This document shows, one piece after another, positions 9,172 to 18,901 of a DNA stretch of 22,500 nt. The stretch is from the NCBI GenBank assembly GCA_009746045.1, contig RPFO01001231.1, positions 155,001-177,500 of the forward strand. The letters run 5' to 3'. Source of the DNA: Mesostigma viride. Its lineage: Eukaryota > Streptophyta > Mesostigmatophyceae > Mesostigmatales > Mesostigmataceae. Position numbers and translations under genes: made by a program. How positions within the stretch are numbered: the stretch's first letter is position 1; each line of letters begins with the position of its first letter. A model generated the notes under the pieces. The model was given only the letters and a program-made list of their open reading frames with translations, had not been told where the DNA came from and did not search any database.

Positions 9172-9196
9172 TTTTCCCCCTTCTAAAGGGGGAAAA
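9172..9196 (+). terminator. Strong hairpin between chlL and chlN
   Basis: TTTTCCCCC (9172-9180) pairs with GGGGGAAAA (9188-9196), and two more T-A pairs inside leave a three-base loop. The run of five G-C pairs is exceptional in this AT-rich spacer. It lies about 115 bases after the chlL stop and about 65 before chlN, so it is a likely processing or 3' stabilising element of the chlL message. Confidence 0.7.
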
Positions 9197-9248
9197 AAAT
9201 CGTCTTGTCATAAAAAATGCGAATATGGCAATAAAAAATAATTGATAG

Positions 9249-10601
<1,353 letters not shown>

Positions 10602-10607
10602 TTTCAA

Positions 10608-10679
10608 AACAGAAGAAACTAGTCAGATTTGTGTATAAAGTAATTACTTTATACACAAATCTAACTAGTTTCTTCTGTT
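10608..10679. terminator. Large bidirectional inverted repeat between chlN and the ycf1-like gene
   Basis: The 72-base segment is an almost perfect palindrome centred between 10643 and 10644: 36 pairs per arm with a single mismatch (C10624/A10663). It lies directly after the chlN stop and contains the stop codon (10665-10667) and last codons of the opposite-strand gene. It should act as a 3' end for both convergent transcripts. Confidence 0.85.
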
Positions 10680-11897
10680 GATTATATTTTGTATTCTTTG
10701 TTTTCTATTTTCTAACATCTGATTATAATCAGATTTACTCATTTCTGTAATGGTAATTCTTGTACTTTTTTTATCTCCTAAATAAAAAAGATCCATGTCT
10801 CGACGAGAATGTTCTAAAAATTTGACTTTCATAGGATTTATAGATAGTAAAGAAAAAATTTTTTCTTTAATATATAAATAATTTTTGCTACGAGAAAACC
10901 ATTTCTTGTTTCTAATAGCTTGCATAGTTTCATAATTTGGAACATAATCACCTGTTTTTGTTCTTTCTCGTGGTAAACCTCTTGCATCTAAATCTTCTGG
11001 ATTAGATGTAATTACATTTTTTTTGAACCATTGTCCAAATTGTTTTATAGGTAAACCTCCTAATGTTTTCATTGGATGAGGTTGATTTTTTCTTTCAACT
11101 TTATTTTTGTATCGATTCCATGACATTTGAGATTCATCATCTGTATAAAATGGTTCTCTATCATGTTTTGTAATTGTAATCATTGGCATTGAAGATGTGC
11201 TTAATGATAAACCAATATATACTTGCCAATGATAATAAATAGTAGAAAGTATTAATATACATAATGCTAAATGAGAAATAATTTTATTAGAACGATAAAT
11301 CAAACTTCTGAAAGTTTTGCTTGATTGAATCATCCATAAATTGGTTAATGCTAAAATTAAAAAACCTATTCCACATCCTATAACAAATATGCCTAAAAAT
11401 ACTCCAAACAAAAATAAACTATTTTCTCTAAATTGAAAACCTTCTATGGAAGTTATTAAAGAAGTAGCTCCCCACGTTGATCCTGGATTACCAAATACAA
11501 TAACCGCATTACATAAAAAAATTTTTAATAAATCAGTTGTTTGTGATAAAGATACAATTTTTAATCTATTATCTAATAAAAATCCTATTATCGTATCAGC
11601 ACAAAATACAGTTATAATGAATGTCAGACTTGGTTCTAATGTAAACCATTTTTCAATAACACCTATATAACCAAATAAAATGAGAAATAAAAAAAAAGTT
11701 TCAGATATAGCGGATCCTAAATAGGATACAACTCCTGCCGGAATTCCTTGTATAATTAATCTTCTCAAAGATATAAATGAACCAACATTCATGGAAGTAC
11801 CCAATAAACTTCCACAGATTAGACCAAAAACAAATGGAGAATGTGAAGAATTCAGAAAATTATTGGGAAATGGCAAAGAACTAATGAGATAATTCAT
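10665..11897 (-). CDS. ycf1: Ycf1/Tic214-like membrane protein, short form
   Basis: The 410-residue protein has about six hydrophobic segments in its first 240 residues and a basic, hydrophilic tail. The N-terminal half follows the land-plant Ycf1 (Tic214) pattern, especially the closing block near residues 195-235 with an arginine-serine-asparagine-lysine motif (IYRSNK) before a membrane segment ending in IYYHW. Position also supports this: ycf1 adjoins chlN in liverwort plastids. Tic214 is reported as part of the chloroplast inner-envelope import machinery. Land-plant Ycf1 is several times longer, so this is the membrane domain plus a short tail. It starts 15 bases after the cysT stop, so the two are probably cotranscribed. 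It could instead be what algal annotations call ycf81; I cannot separate these without a search. Confidence 0.7.
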   Translation of the reverse strand: MNYLISSLPFPNNFLNSSHSPFVFGLICGSLLGTSMNVGSFISLRRLIIQGIPAGVVSYLGSAISETFFLFLILFGYIGVIEKWFTLEPSLTFIITVFCADTIIGFLLDNRLKIVSLSQTTDLLKIFLCNAVIVFGNPGSTWGATSLITSIEGFQFRENSLFLFGVFLGIFVIGCGIGFLILALTNLWMIQSSKTFRSLIYRSNKIISHLALCILILSTIYYHWQVYIGLSLSTSSMPMITITKHDREPFYTDDESQMSWNRYKNKVERKNQPHPMKTLGGLPIKQFGQWFKKNVITSNPEDLDARGLPRERTKTGDYVPNYETMQAIRNKKWFSRSKNYLYIKEKIFSLLSINPMKVKFLEHSRRDMDLFYLGDKKSTRITITEMSKSDYNQMLENRKQRIQNIINRRN

Positions 11898-11912
11898 AAG
11901 ATCCTCTTATGT

Positions 11913-12722
11913 TTACTTACTATACATTTGGTTCAAAGATTGAATAATATTAATACCTACTAAAATGAATAAAGAAATACTTAAAATCACTGTACCTATT
12001 ACAGTAGCGCCCGTATAATCATATTGTTCTAATTTTTGGAAAATTAATACCGGAGCAGTTAAATCTTTAAATGGAATATTAGAAGCTATGATTACTACAG
12101 AACCATATTCTCCTACAGCTCTTGAAAACGCTAATGCTATTCCTGTCAATAAAGAAGGAATTAAAGAAGGGAATATTACTTTCCAAAAAGTAGTCCAAGA
12201 AGAAGCCCCTAAACTCCAAGCAGCTTCTTCTAATTCTTTTTCTATATCTTGTAATACAGGTTGTAATGTTCTTACAACAAAAGGAAAGGAGACAAATATC
12301 ATAGCTACTCCAACCCCTAATTTAGTAAAAACGACTTTTATGCTTAAAGATTGCAAAAAATGACCAATCCAACCTTTTTCACTATAAACTGTGGCCAAAG
12401 TCAAACCAGCGACAGAAGTAGGCAGAGCAAATGGTAAATCAATCGCAGCATCTACTATTCGTTTGCCAGGAAAATTATATCGTACAAGAATCCAAGCAAT
12501 AAAAATGCCAAAAATACCGTTTACTATAGAAGCAATCAAGGCCATACTTAAAGTTATACTATAAGCATAAATAGCAGCTGGTTCCATAGCAATAGACCAA
12601 AAATTAGAAAACAATTCTTGACTAGCTCTTGACAACAAAGCTAATATTGGCAATATAAGCATAAATAATAAATAACCTAATGTTATACGCCAAGAGCACG
12701 AGAGTTTTGAAAAGTAATTCAT
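11913..12722 (-). CDS. cysT: Sulfate ABC transporter permease CysT
   Basis: CysT is one of the two membrane permeases of the sulfate/thiosulfate ABC importer, here acting at the plastid inner envelope. The 269-residue protein has about six to seven hydrophobic segments. It carries the EAA loop [21 protein letters not shown], which docks on the ATPase CysA, and the family blocks [12 protein letters not shown] and [11 protein letters not shown]. The length matches the bacterial and liverwort plastid proteins. The partner ATPase gene cysA is not in the window. The ycf1-like gene follows 15 bases downstream. Confidence 0.95.
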   Translation of the reverse strand: MNYFSKLSCSWRITLGYLLFMLILPILALLSRASQELFSNFWSIAMEPAAIYAYSITLSMALIASIVNGIFGIFIAWILVRYNFPGKRIVDAAIDLPFALPTSVAGLTLATVYSEKGWIGHFLQSLSIKVVFTKLGVGVAMIFVSFPFVVRTLQPVLQDIEKELEEAAWSLGASSWTTFWKVIFPSLIPSLLTGIALAFSRAVGEYGSVVIIASNIPFKDLTAPVLIFQKLEQYDYTGATVIGTVILSISLFILVGINIIQSLNQMYSK

Positions 12723-13035
12723 TTCATTGTTTCACTAAATTAATATGTTCTGTAATTAAAAAAACTACAATAACCTCTTTTTTAAAACAAAAATATGCAT
12801 ATGAAATAATAAATTTTTTTTTTTAAATAGTTCAAGGATTTTAATAAACTATTCTTCTCTTTACTTATGTCTACTAATTATTTTGATTAAAAAAATTCTG
12901 ACAATATAATAAATTACATAGAATATTTTCACCATTAAAGAAGTATAGGTTAATCAATTCATTTATTCTAATAAAAAATCTAAATAAGAAAAAAAATCTA
13001 TCATTCTAATAAAAAAGAAAGTAATAAATCAAATA
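12723..13035. other. AT-rich spacer cysT-rpl32
   Basis: About 310 bases, no gene seen. It holds the 5' leader of cysT (minus) and the 3' end region of rpl32 (minus). A short motif, ATTCTAATAAAAAA, occurs twice (near 12965 and 13003). No strong hairpin or promoter pair was found. Confidence 0.6.
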
Positions 13036-13206
13036 CTAACTTTCATCTGATAAATTTGATTGAACACCTCTAATTGTAGATTTACCAGTCGCAATAGATT
13101 TCGCTAAAGAAAGTGCTTTTTTAGCTTGTGTAGCAGCTTGTCGTTTCCATGTACTTTTACGCATATTTTTTCTAGATTTAGATGTACGTTTTTTAGGGGC
13201 AGCCAT
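13036..13206 (-). CDS. rpl32: 50S ribosomal protein L32
   Basis: The frame encodes 56 residues beginning [20 protein letters not shown] and containing [14 protein letters not shown], the hallmark of plastid bL32. The length fits the family. The N-terminal APKKRTSKS block fixes the start at 13206. It lies next to trnL-UAG, the same pair as in land plants, but in divergent orientation here. The C-terminal tail after GKS is a few residues longer than in liverwort L32. Confidence 0.97.
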   Translation of the reverse strand: MAAPKKRTSKSRKNMRKSTWKRQAATQAKKALSLAKSIATGKSTIRGVQSNLSDES

Positions 13207-13705
13207 ATAATTAAATAAGTTAATAAAAAATATATTTTATAAACAACTAAAAACTGATAAACAGAAAAAACGAAATTGATTAAATACAGAATAACTAAAA
13301 ACAACTGTTTATTTATGTATGTATGTGAATAATTCCTGTTTTTCCATCCTTAGTTGCACAAGTAAAAATATTGTAACAAATAAATAAAAAGGAATCCAAC
13401 GATATAATAATAAAAGAAATATAAAAATTATTATATTATTTTTATTAATGACAAAATTAAAAAATAAAAGAATCTCTGGTGAAGCAGCTAAAAATATATC
13501 AATAAAAAATTAATTATTGAGTTTAGTATTCCAACCTCTTAGAAAACAATTCATTTTCCTTTATATTGTATATATTGTATATATATTTTCTATTCTTAAT
13601 AGAAAATACAATTATTGTTCCATAAGAAAAAAATTGTATTTTCTATCAGAAAATTGGCTGAATAAAACATTGATTTATATGATAAGATATAATTATTGTA
13701 AAAAG
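13207..13705. other. Spacer rpl32-trnL with one hairpin
   Basis: About 500 AT-rich bases between the divergent rpl32 and trnL-UAG. A perfect 15-pair inverted repeat lies at 13599-13613/13632-13646. A TATAAT box at 13688-13693 sits 12 bases before trnL, without a recognisable -35 box. The minus strand is open without a start codon across roughly 13310-13500; I do not call it a gene. Confidence 0.6.
13599..13646. repeat. Perfect 15-bp inverted repeat upstream of trnL-UAG
   Basis: Bases 13599-13613 (ATAGAAAATACAATT) are exactly complementary to 13632-13646, with an 18-base loop. It does not follow any gene: rpl32 is transcribed away on one side and trnL on the other. It could mark the 3' end of an unrecognised transcript or a cis-regulatory site. 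Confidence 0.6.
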
Positions 13706-13785
13706 GCTCTAGTGGTGGAATGGTAGACACGCATGACTTAGAATCATGTGCTTACAGCGTGGAGGTTCGAAACCTCTCTAGAGCA
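13706..13785 (+). tRNA. trnL-UAG: tRNA-Leu (UAG)
   Basis: Type II tRNA of 80 bases with a long variable arm. The acceptor GCTCTAG pairs perfectly with CTAGAGC. The anticodon stem CATGA/TCATG encloses loop CTTAGAA (anticodon TAG), and the T arm is GGAGGTTCGAAACCTCT. Its neighbour is rpl32, as in land plants. Confidence 0.97.
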
Positions 13786-13896
13786 ATATATCATATTATT
13801 TATATAATACACAGCACATTAGAATCAAAATAAAATAAAAAATTTATTAGATCTTAATCTAAAGACATATTAGTATTATATTTTGAATACGAAAAA

Positions 13897-14124
13897 CTAT
13901 TTCTTTTTAACAACTAAAAAATTTTTATCATCTACCATTTCAATTATTGTTCTAGCAATAGGTTTTATTGAACTATGGTTCATAGTTTCAAATTCTTCAT
14001 ATCGTCTTAAATTAGCTCTATTAGCAACTTTCATTGTCAATATATAACGATTAGAAGCAGAATTAAGAAGTAATTCTGAATCGTAAAGAATTTTTTTCGA
14101 ATCGTATGGTATTTTATTTCTCAT
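13897..14124 (-). CDS. ycf61: RNA polymerase omega-like subunit (Ycf61/RpoZ)
   Basis: The 75-residue product resembles the bacterial omega subunit, a small chaperone-like component that helps assemble RNA polymerase around the beta-prime subunit. The conserved helix block is visible around residues 20-45: NRYILTMKVANRANLRRYEE, comparable to the NRFELVLLAAxRARQL-type motif. It is followed by a second conserved helix region (SIKPIARTIIEMVDD). The length fits plastid Ycf61. It is the last gene of a minus-strand run after the FtsQ-like gene. The 44-base tandem repeat lies between the two. The start codon choice is moderate in confidence. Confidence 0.8.
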   Translation of the reverse strand: MRNKIPYDSKKILYDSELLLNSASNRYILTMKVANRANLRRYEEFETMNHSSIKPIARTIIEMVDDKNFLVVKKK

Positions 14125-14317
14125 GGGTTTCTAAATAAATAAAAAATATCTATGCAATTACAACAATAATATATAATCAATTCTAATAAATATAGTATAG
14201 TATAGTATTTAAATTATTAGACCATTTATTATATATAATAGATCTTTGTATACTTTTAAAAAATTAATGATTTTATATAAAAAGTTTTTGTTAATAATCG
14301 CAACAATCGAATAATAC

Positions 14318-14416
14318 AATTATTTTTTTTGACATAAGATGATCTTAATCATAATATTCTTAATTATTTTTTTTGACATAAGATGATCTTAATCATAATA
14401 TTCTTAATTATTTTTT
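14318..14416 (+). repeat. 44-bp tandem repeat, two full copies plus a partial third
   Basis: Copy 1 is 14318-14361 and copy 2 is 14362-14405, with identical sequence; 14406-14416 repeats the first 11 bases. Each full copy contains eight T, TTGACA, the 13-base odd palindrome TAAGATGATCTTA and TAATAT. It lies between the FtsQ-like stop and the ycf61 start. Confidence 0.9.
14329..14401 (+). promoter_or_regulatory. Duplicated consensus bacterial-type promoter on the plus strand
   Basis: Within each copy of the 44-base repeat, TTGACA is followed after exactly 17 bases by TAATAT: 14329-14334/14352-14357 and 14373-14378/14396-14401. This is a perfect -35 box, ideal spacing and a near-consensus -10 for the plastid PEP polymerase. 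Transcription would run rightward, antisense to the FtsQ-like gene; the next plus-strand gene is ndhF, about 6.7 kb away. Function is inferred only from the motif. Confidence 0.5.
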
Positions 14417-14468
14417 AATATAATTATTCTATTTATTATTTATAATTTTTGTCTATAAAAAGTATTTC

Positions 14469-15254
14469 TTATAAATAAGAAGAATATTGCACTATTGGAC
14501 GAGATAAATTATTGATATCAATTTTAGAAAGAATATCATCTCCTTCTTTACATATACTTGTAAAAGATTTTAAAAAAATTAATTTTTTAATTAAAGAAGC
14601 AAAATCATTGCCTATATTCACTTTTCCTAAATTATTGATTAATATAATATTTTTTTCTTTTCTTAGATCAATAACAAAACTATGAGTTGATTTATTATTT
14701 TTTAATACAAAACACATTTGTGCTAATTTATAAGAATTCATATTATTGATACCAATGATGTTTGGTAATTTTTGATTTTCTAAAAAATACTTATGAGCAA
14801 TAAAAGCAGATCCTTCTTCCCATTTATTACCATATAGATCGACAAAACCTATGATAGATAAATCTGATACATTATTTATGATTCCAATAGGATTATAAGA
14901 ATGTGAAGTGAAAATTAATCTGCAAAAATCTGGGCAAATTTGTATTTGTTTATAAATAGGTTGTTTTTCTATTGTATTAATACAAATTTTGTTTTTTAAT
15001 AAAATTTTTAATAAAGCATTATCAAATGATATCAAATTACAAACTTGCTTTTTATTAAAGGAATCAAATGTTGTAAAATTTGAATATTCTCCTCTATTGA
15101 ATGATTGAAAAGAGAAGTTGTATTGTTTAATGCAACTTATTGAAATAAATAATAAAATAATTGTCCATATATGTTGCCAAATTGTTAAATTATATGTAGA
15201 ATAAGATTTTTTTTTCATTAAAGTATGATTGAGAATTAAAATATGAAAATACAT
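14469..15254 (-). CDS. Putative FtsQ/DivIB-like division protein
   Basis: The 261-residue protein begins with a basic stretch, then one membrane segment at about 25-42, then a soluble domain, the topology of FtsQ/DivIB. Residues ~70-125 fit a POTRA-like pattern ending ICPDFCRLIFTSHSYNPIGI, comparable to the line before the ERxPVA site of cyanobacterial FtsQ. Next come IIGFVDLYGNKWEEG (134-148), LPNIIGI (163-169), IDLRKEKNIILINNLGKVNI (195-214) and FASLIKKLIFLK. In my recollection cyanobacterial FtsQ has matching blocks in the same order (GxxDxxGxW, LPxLxxxG, IDWxxPxNLILxTELGxVHLG). FtsQ links FtsI/FtsW to other divisome parts. An AGGAG 12 bases before 15254 supports that start; an internal Met13 is an alternative. 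Identification rests on pattern recognition. Confidence 0.6.
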   Translation of the reverse strand: MYFHILILNHTLMKKKSYSTYNLTIWQHIWTIILLFISISCIKQYNFSFQSFNRGEYSNFTTFDSFNKKQVCNLISFDNALLKILLKNKICINTIEKQPIYKQIQICPDFCRLIFTSHSYNPIGIINNVSDLSIIGFVDLYGNKWEEGSAFIAHKYFLENQKLPNIIGINNMNSYKLAQMCFVLKNNKSTHSFVIDLRKEKNIILINNLGKVNIGNDFASLIKKLIFLKSFTSICKEGDDILSKIDINNLSRPIVQYSSYL

Positions 15255-15339
15255 ATTAGGTTATAGCTCCTTTTCTGTATTCTTATTGAAAGAGTACTTA
15301 TTTTTTAATGAATAGATTTTTACTTAATAAAAGTATTAT

Positions 15340-15690
15340 TTAACTACCTAATTTAAATGCGTCTACAAATAATCCAAAAATAAGACCTATTTTTATATAA
15401 TTAATTCCTATCAATGACAGAAAGGAAATATCAAATACTTGTTTTTTAGAAATATATTTTTTACTATACATTTTATTACCTAGAATTTCAATCATAGCTA
15501 CTAATATACCAGCTACTAAAACATCCCAATCTCCTGTCTGACCAAATACAGTTGCTAATACAGTAGCAATAAAAAATCCTAATAATAATAATAAAATTTT
15601 TATAGGAAAATTTATGGAATAATTTTGTATTTTCGAATCCAATAATTGAAAGATATTAGTAAAAAATAGAGTCAATCTAGTATTTGACAT
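15340..15690 (-). CDS. ycf20: Ycf20 membrane protein
   Basis: The 116-residue protein shows the Ycf20 signature: [21 protein letters not shown] followed by DWDVLVAG, and the C-terminal block [21 protein letters not shown]. Two to three membrane segments are likely. Ycf20 is conserved in cyanobacteria and algae. In land plants and Chlamydomonas, nuclear homologues affect energy-dependent quenching, but its molecular role is not settled. It is followed on the same strand by the FtsQ-like gene after 85 bases. Confidence 0.95.
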
Positions 15691-16206
15691 AATTATTATT
15701 ATTTTTATTATAAATTCGCTGAATTGATTATTTTATTTTAGGCTATAAAATAAAATAAATTTAATTTTGTTATATAAAATAAATTAAACTGTATTATCTT
15801 TTTGAAAAAATATTGACAGTGTTGTTTTGTAAATTAACAAATTTTCAATAGAATTCAATTTATTTAAAGTACTTATAGAAAATTATCTAAAACGACAAAA
15901 AAAACTAATTTGAAAGTAAAATCAAAAGATTCAAATTTTGAAAATGTGATTTGAGAAATTTTTTTTGCTAAAATAAGCTTTCTTTATATATCTTTTTGAA
16001 GCCAAACTAGAAAAATCATTTTACTAATACTAATCTTTAATCTTTTTCTAAATAATTTTTGATATTTATAATTTTGTTTGAATGATTTTTGGTTTGTAAA
16101 TATTAATAAACAAAGAAATACATAATGTATTGATCTAAAATTTTATACATTATGTATTTCTTGTAAATTAAATTCCAAATTTGATTTTCTTATGTAAAAT
16201 TTGTAA
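15691..16206. other. Spacer ycf20-ndhE with two hairpins
   Basis: About 515 AT-rich bases with no gene seen. TTATTTTATTTTA (15728-15740) pairs with 15746-15758 in the 5' leader of ycf20, and a second, longer hairpin at 16113-16162 follows ndhE. The rest is unremarkable. Confidence 0.6.
16113..16162 (-). terminator. Hairpin downstream of ndhE
   Basis: AAGAAATACATAATGTAT (16113-16130) is the perfect complement of 16145-16162, 18 pairs with a 14-base loop. It lies 45 bases beyond the ndhE stop and is the likely 3' end of the rps15-ndhH-ndhA-ndhI-ndhG-ndhE transcript. Confidence 0.75.
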
Positions 16207-16512
16207 TTAACCTTTTAATAAATCAAAATTTTCTATATCAACTGTTTCTCTATTACGATAAATAGTTAATACTAATGCTAAACCAATAGCTGCTTCTGCA
16301 GCTGCTATTGTCATAATAAATATAGCAATCACTTGACCATTAATTTTTTCATAATCAATAAAATTTGAAAAAGCAATGAAATTTATATTGATTGCATTTA
16401 GACATAATTCTAAACACATTAACACTCTTACTATATTACGACTAGTTAGTAAGCCATAAATACCTATACAAAATAAAGCACTTGCTAATAATAAAAAATT
16501 TTCAATATACAT
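16207..16512 (-). CDS. ndhE: NDH complex subunit E (NdhE, NuoK-type)
   Basis: Small NuoK-like membrane subunit of the NDH complex proton-pumping arm. The 101-residue length is exactly that typical for plants. Three hydrophobic segments are present, with the conserved acidic residue in [15 protein letters not shown] and the block [20 protein letters not shown], both hallmarks of the family. It is the last gene of the minus-strand ndh cluster, 30 bases after the ndhG stop. psaC, its neighbour in land plants, is absent here. Confidence 0.98.
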   Translation of the reverse strand: MYIENFLLLASALFCIGIYGLLTSRNIVRVLMCLELCLNAININFIAFSNFIDYEKINGQVIAIFIMTIAAAEAAIGLALVLTIYRNRETVDIENFDLLKG

Positions 16513-16542
16513 AATTAAGTAACCAATAAATAATATTCTTCT

Positions 16543-17112
16543 TTATTTTTTAGATGGATCAGGTAAATTTAAAAATGATATTTTAGATATTTCTATTTCA
16601 GAAGCATCTTCTTTTCTTGCAATAAATACAGCTCCTACTAAAGTTACTAGAAGTAATACAGAAACAATTTCAAAAGGTAAAAGAAAATCACTAAATATGT
16701 GATTTCCAATAATAGATATACTATATTTAGTAGATACTCCAACCGTATCTATCCACTGTGTATCAAAAATCATATTAGATAGTAGAATAAAAAAAGAAAA
16801 ACAGATGAAAGATGACAAACCATTTCTCATCATTTGATTATTCGATGGATTTAAATTTTCTATTTTATTAACTAACATGATTGCAAATAATATAATGACA
16901 TTTATAGCACCTACATAAATTAAAACTTGTGCAGCTGCAATAAATTCAGCATTTAATAAAAGATAAATGCCTGCTATACAAATCAATACTCCACCTAATA
17001 AAAAACCAGAATAAAGTATGTTTGGTAACAATACAACCCCCAAAGCTCCAATAATGGTACCTATTTCAAGCAATAGCAAACTTAGGTTTTGTATTTGTTC
17101 AGAGAAACTCAT
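16543..17112 (-). CDS. ndhG: NDH complex subunit G (NdhG, NuoJ-type)
   Basis: NuoJ-like membrane subunit of the NDH complex. The 189-residue product has about five hydrophobic segments and the family block EFIAAAQVLIYVGAINVIILFAIML near residues 56-81. Another is PFEIVSVLLLVTLVGAVFIARKE near the C-terminus. AAGGAAAAACAT directly before the ATG serves as a ribosome binding site. The spacer of 124 bases to ndhI upstream is the longest within the ndhH-ndhE part of the cluster. Confidence 0.98.
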   Translation of the reverse strand: MSFSEQIQNLSLLLLEIGTIIGALGVVLLPNILYSGFLLGGVLICIAGIYLLLNAEFIAAAQVLIYVGAINVIILFAIMLVNKIENLNPSNNQMMRNGLSSFICFSFFILLSNMIFDTQWIDTVGVSTKYSISIIGNHIFSDFLLPFEIVSVLLLVTLVGAVFIARKEDASEIEISKISFLNLPDPSKK

Positions 17113-17236
17113 ATGTTTTTCCTTTTTGAAAAAAAATCAACCTGGCACCTTTTAGTGAAAAATATATTACTTAAATTAGATATTTTTTAGATTAATTATT
17201 CTACACTTATTTTGTATTGTTTTTTGCTTTATAAAA

Positions 17237-17767
17237 TTATTGATTATCTATGTGACCTTCAATAATTCCTTTAGGAAGATAACCTAATCCTTTGATACCT
17301 TTGACCATAGAATCATTATTTACCATAGTAGGTAAACGGCCTAAAGCAAAATTATCATAATTTAATTCATGTCGATCATAAACTGATAATTCATATTCTT
17401 CAGTCATTGATAAACAGTTCGTAGGACAATATTCAACACAGTTTCCACAAAAAATGCATACTCCAAAATCTATACTATAAGTTTGAAGTTGTTTTTTCTT
17501 TTTTTCTTTTTGAAATTCCCAATTAACTACAGGCAAATTAATTGGACATACTCTCACACATACTTCACATGCAATACATTTATCAAATTCAAAATGAATT
17601 CTGCCTCGAAATCTTTCGGAGGGAATTAATTTCTCATAAGGATATTGTATTGTAATAGCACGACGATTCATATGATCAAAAGTAACCATAAAACCTTGAC
17701 CTATATATTTAGCTGCTTGTAATGCTTCTTTACTATAAGTCTGTACATTATCAATAAAATTAAACAT
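17237..17767 (-). CDS. ndhI: NDH complex subunit I (NdhI), iron-sulfur protein
   Basis: NdhI carries two [4Fe-4S] clusters in the electron path of the NDH peripheral arm. The 176-residue protein shows [12 protein letters not shown] (Cys64, 67, 70, 74) and [12 protein letters not shown] (Cys104, 107, 110, 114). The ndhA stop lies only 12 bases upstream, and the ribosome binding site AGGAAAG (complement of 17775-17781) overlaps that stop by two bases, so translation of the two is probably coupled. Confidence 0.99.
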   Translation of the reverse strand: MFNFIDNVQTYSKEALQAAKYIGQGFMVTFDHMNRRAITIQYPYEKLIPSERFRGRIHFEFDKCIACEVCVRVCPINLPVVNWEFQKEKKKKQLQTYSIDFGVCIFCGNCVEYCPTNCLSMTEEYELSVYDRHELNYDNFALGRLPTMVNNDSMVKGIKGLGYLPKGIIEGHIDNQ

Positions 17768-17779
17768 AACTGATCTTTC

Positions 17780-18883
17780 CTATAATAAAGCTATCTTAAG
17801 AGAAGCAGTCAATAGCAAATTACCTAAAGAAATTGGAAGTAAAAATTTCCATCCTAAATCTAACAATTGATCTATTCGTACTCTTGGCATTGTCCATCTT
17901 GTAAGAATAGAAAGGAAAAGAAATAAATAAGTTTTTAATAAAGTCATTCCTATTCCTAAAAAAGCTGATATGACTTGTACTTCTGAATCAGAGGCATTCA
18001 AACTCATTTTATTTAATAAAAATTCAATAGGAATAGGCAAACTCCAACCACCTAAATAAAGTACTGATGCAAAAAGAGCTGAAACTAATAAATTAACATA
18101 AGAACCTATATAAAATAAACCAAATTTCATTCCAGTATATTCTGTTTGATAACCAGCAACCAATTCTTCTTCTGCTTCAGGTAAATCAAAAGGTAATCTT
18201 TCACATTCTGCTAAAGCTGCAATAATAAAAGCAATAAAACCTATTGGTTGACGCCATATATTCCAACCTAATATTCCATATGTAGATTGTTTTTGAACAA
18301 TATCAATAGTACTTAAACTATCAGATAATAGACAAATAGATAGCACACACAATGCAAGAGGAATTTCATAACTTAATGATTGAGCTGTAGCTCTTAAACC
18401 ACCTAAAAAAGAGTATTTATTATTAGATCCATATCCTGACATTAATAAACCAAGAGGTGCTACACTTGAAACTGTAATCCAAAAAAATATACCTAAATTA
18501 ATATTAGAAACTATCAAATTTTCTCCAAAAGGAACAATAAGATAGGATAAAAATATAGGAATAACAACAATAGCTGGACCTAATGTAAATAACAAAACAT
18601 CACCTTTAGAAGGAATAATATCTTCTTTAAATGCTAATTTTAAACCGTCTGCCAAAGGTTGTAATACTCCCAATGGTCCAGCATATTCTGGTCCAATTCT
18701 TTGTTGTACAGCAGCAGAAATTTTTCTTTCTAACCAAACTACTACTAATACACCAACGACTGCCAATATTATTAATAATAATATTGGCAAAGGAATCCAC
18801 AAAGCTTTCGAAAATTCATTTGAAAAACCTAGATTAGAAAAAAAGGTTAAAAATGAGTCTTTTAAATTAATAGTTAACAACAT
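17780..18883 (-). CDS. ndhA: NDH complex subunit A (NdhA, NuoH-type), intron-free
   Basis: NuoH-like membrane subunit that joins the peripheral and membrane arms near the quinone site. The 367-residue frame is uninterrupted, whereas land-plant ndhA has a group II intron. Family blocks include [40 protein letters not shown] and [20 protein letters not shown], followed by [14 protein letters not shown] at 18896-18900 (complement) lies 12 bases before the ATG in the 18-base gap to ndhH and supports the start. Confidence 0.99.
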   Translation of the reverse strand: MLLTINLKDSFLTFFSNLGFSNEFSKALWIPLPILLLIILAVVGVLVVVWLERKISAAVQQRIGPEYAGPLGVLQPLADGLKLAFKEDIIPSKGDVLLFTLGPAIVVIPIFLSYLIVPFGENLIVSNINLGIFFWITVSSVAPLGLLMSGYGSNNKYSFLGGLRATAQSLSYEIPLALCVLSICLLSDSLSTIDIVQKQSTYGILGWNIWRQPIGFIAFIIAALAECERLPFDLPEAEEELVAGYQTEYTGMKFGLFYIGSYVNLLVSALFASVLYLGGWSLPIPIEFLLNKMSLNASDSEVQVISAFLGIGMTLLKTYLFLFLSILTRWTMPRVRIDQLLDLGWKFLLPISLGNLLLTASLKIALL

Positions 18884-18901
18884 ATTTACTTTTATCCTCC
18901 C

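Noticed and set aside
12088-12363. 91-codon plus-strand frame
   Set aside because: Antisense shadow of cysT.
13310-13500. Minus-strand open stretch of about 60 codons with a hydrophobic middle
   Set aside because: No ATG, GTG or TTG start in the open part and no family resemblance; it may be chance in AT-rich DNA.
13517-13726. 69-codon plus-strand frame
   Set aside because: It runs into trnL-UAG and covers the inverted repeat; no family resemblance.
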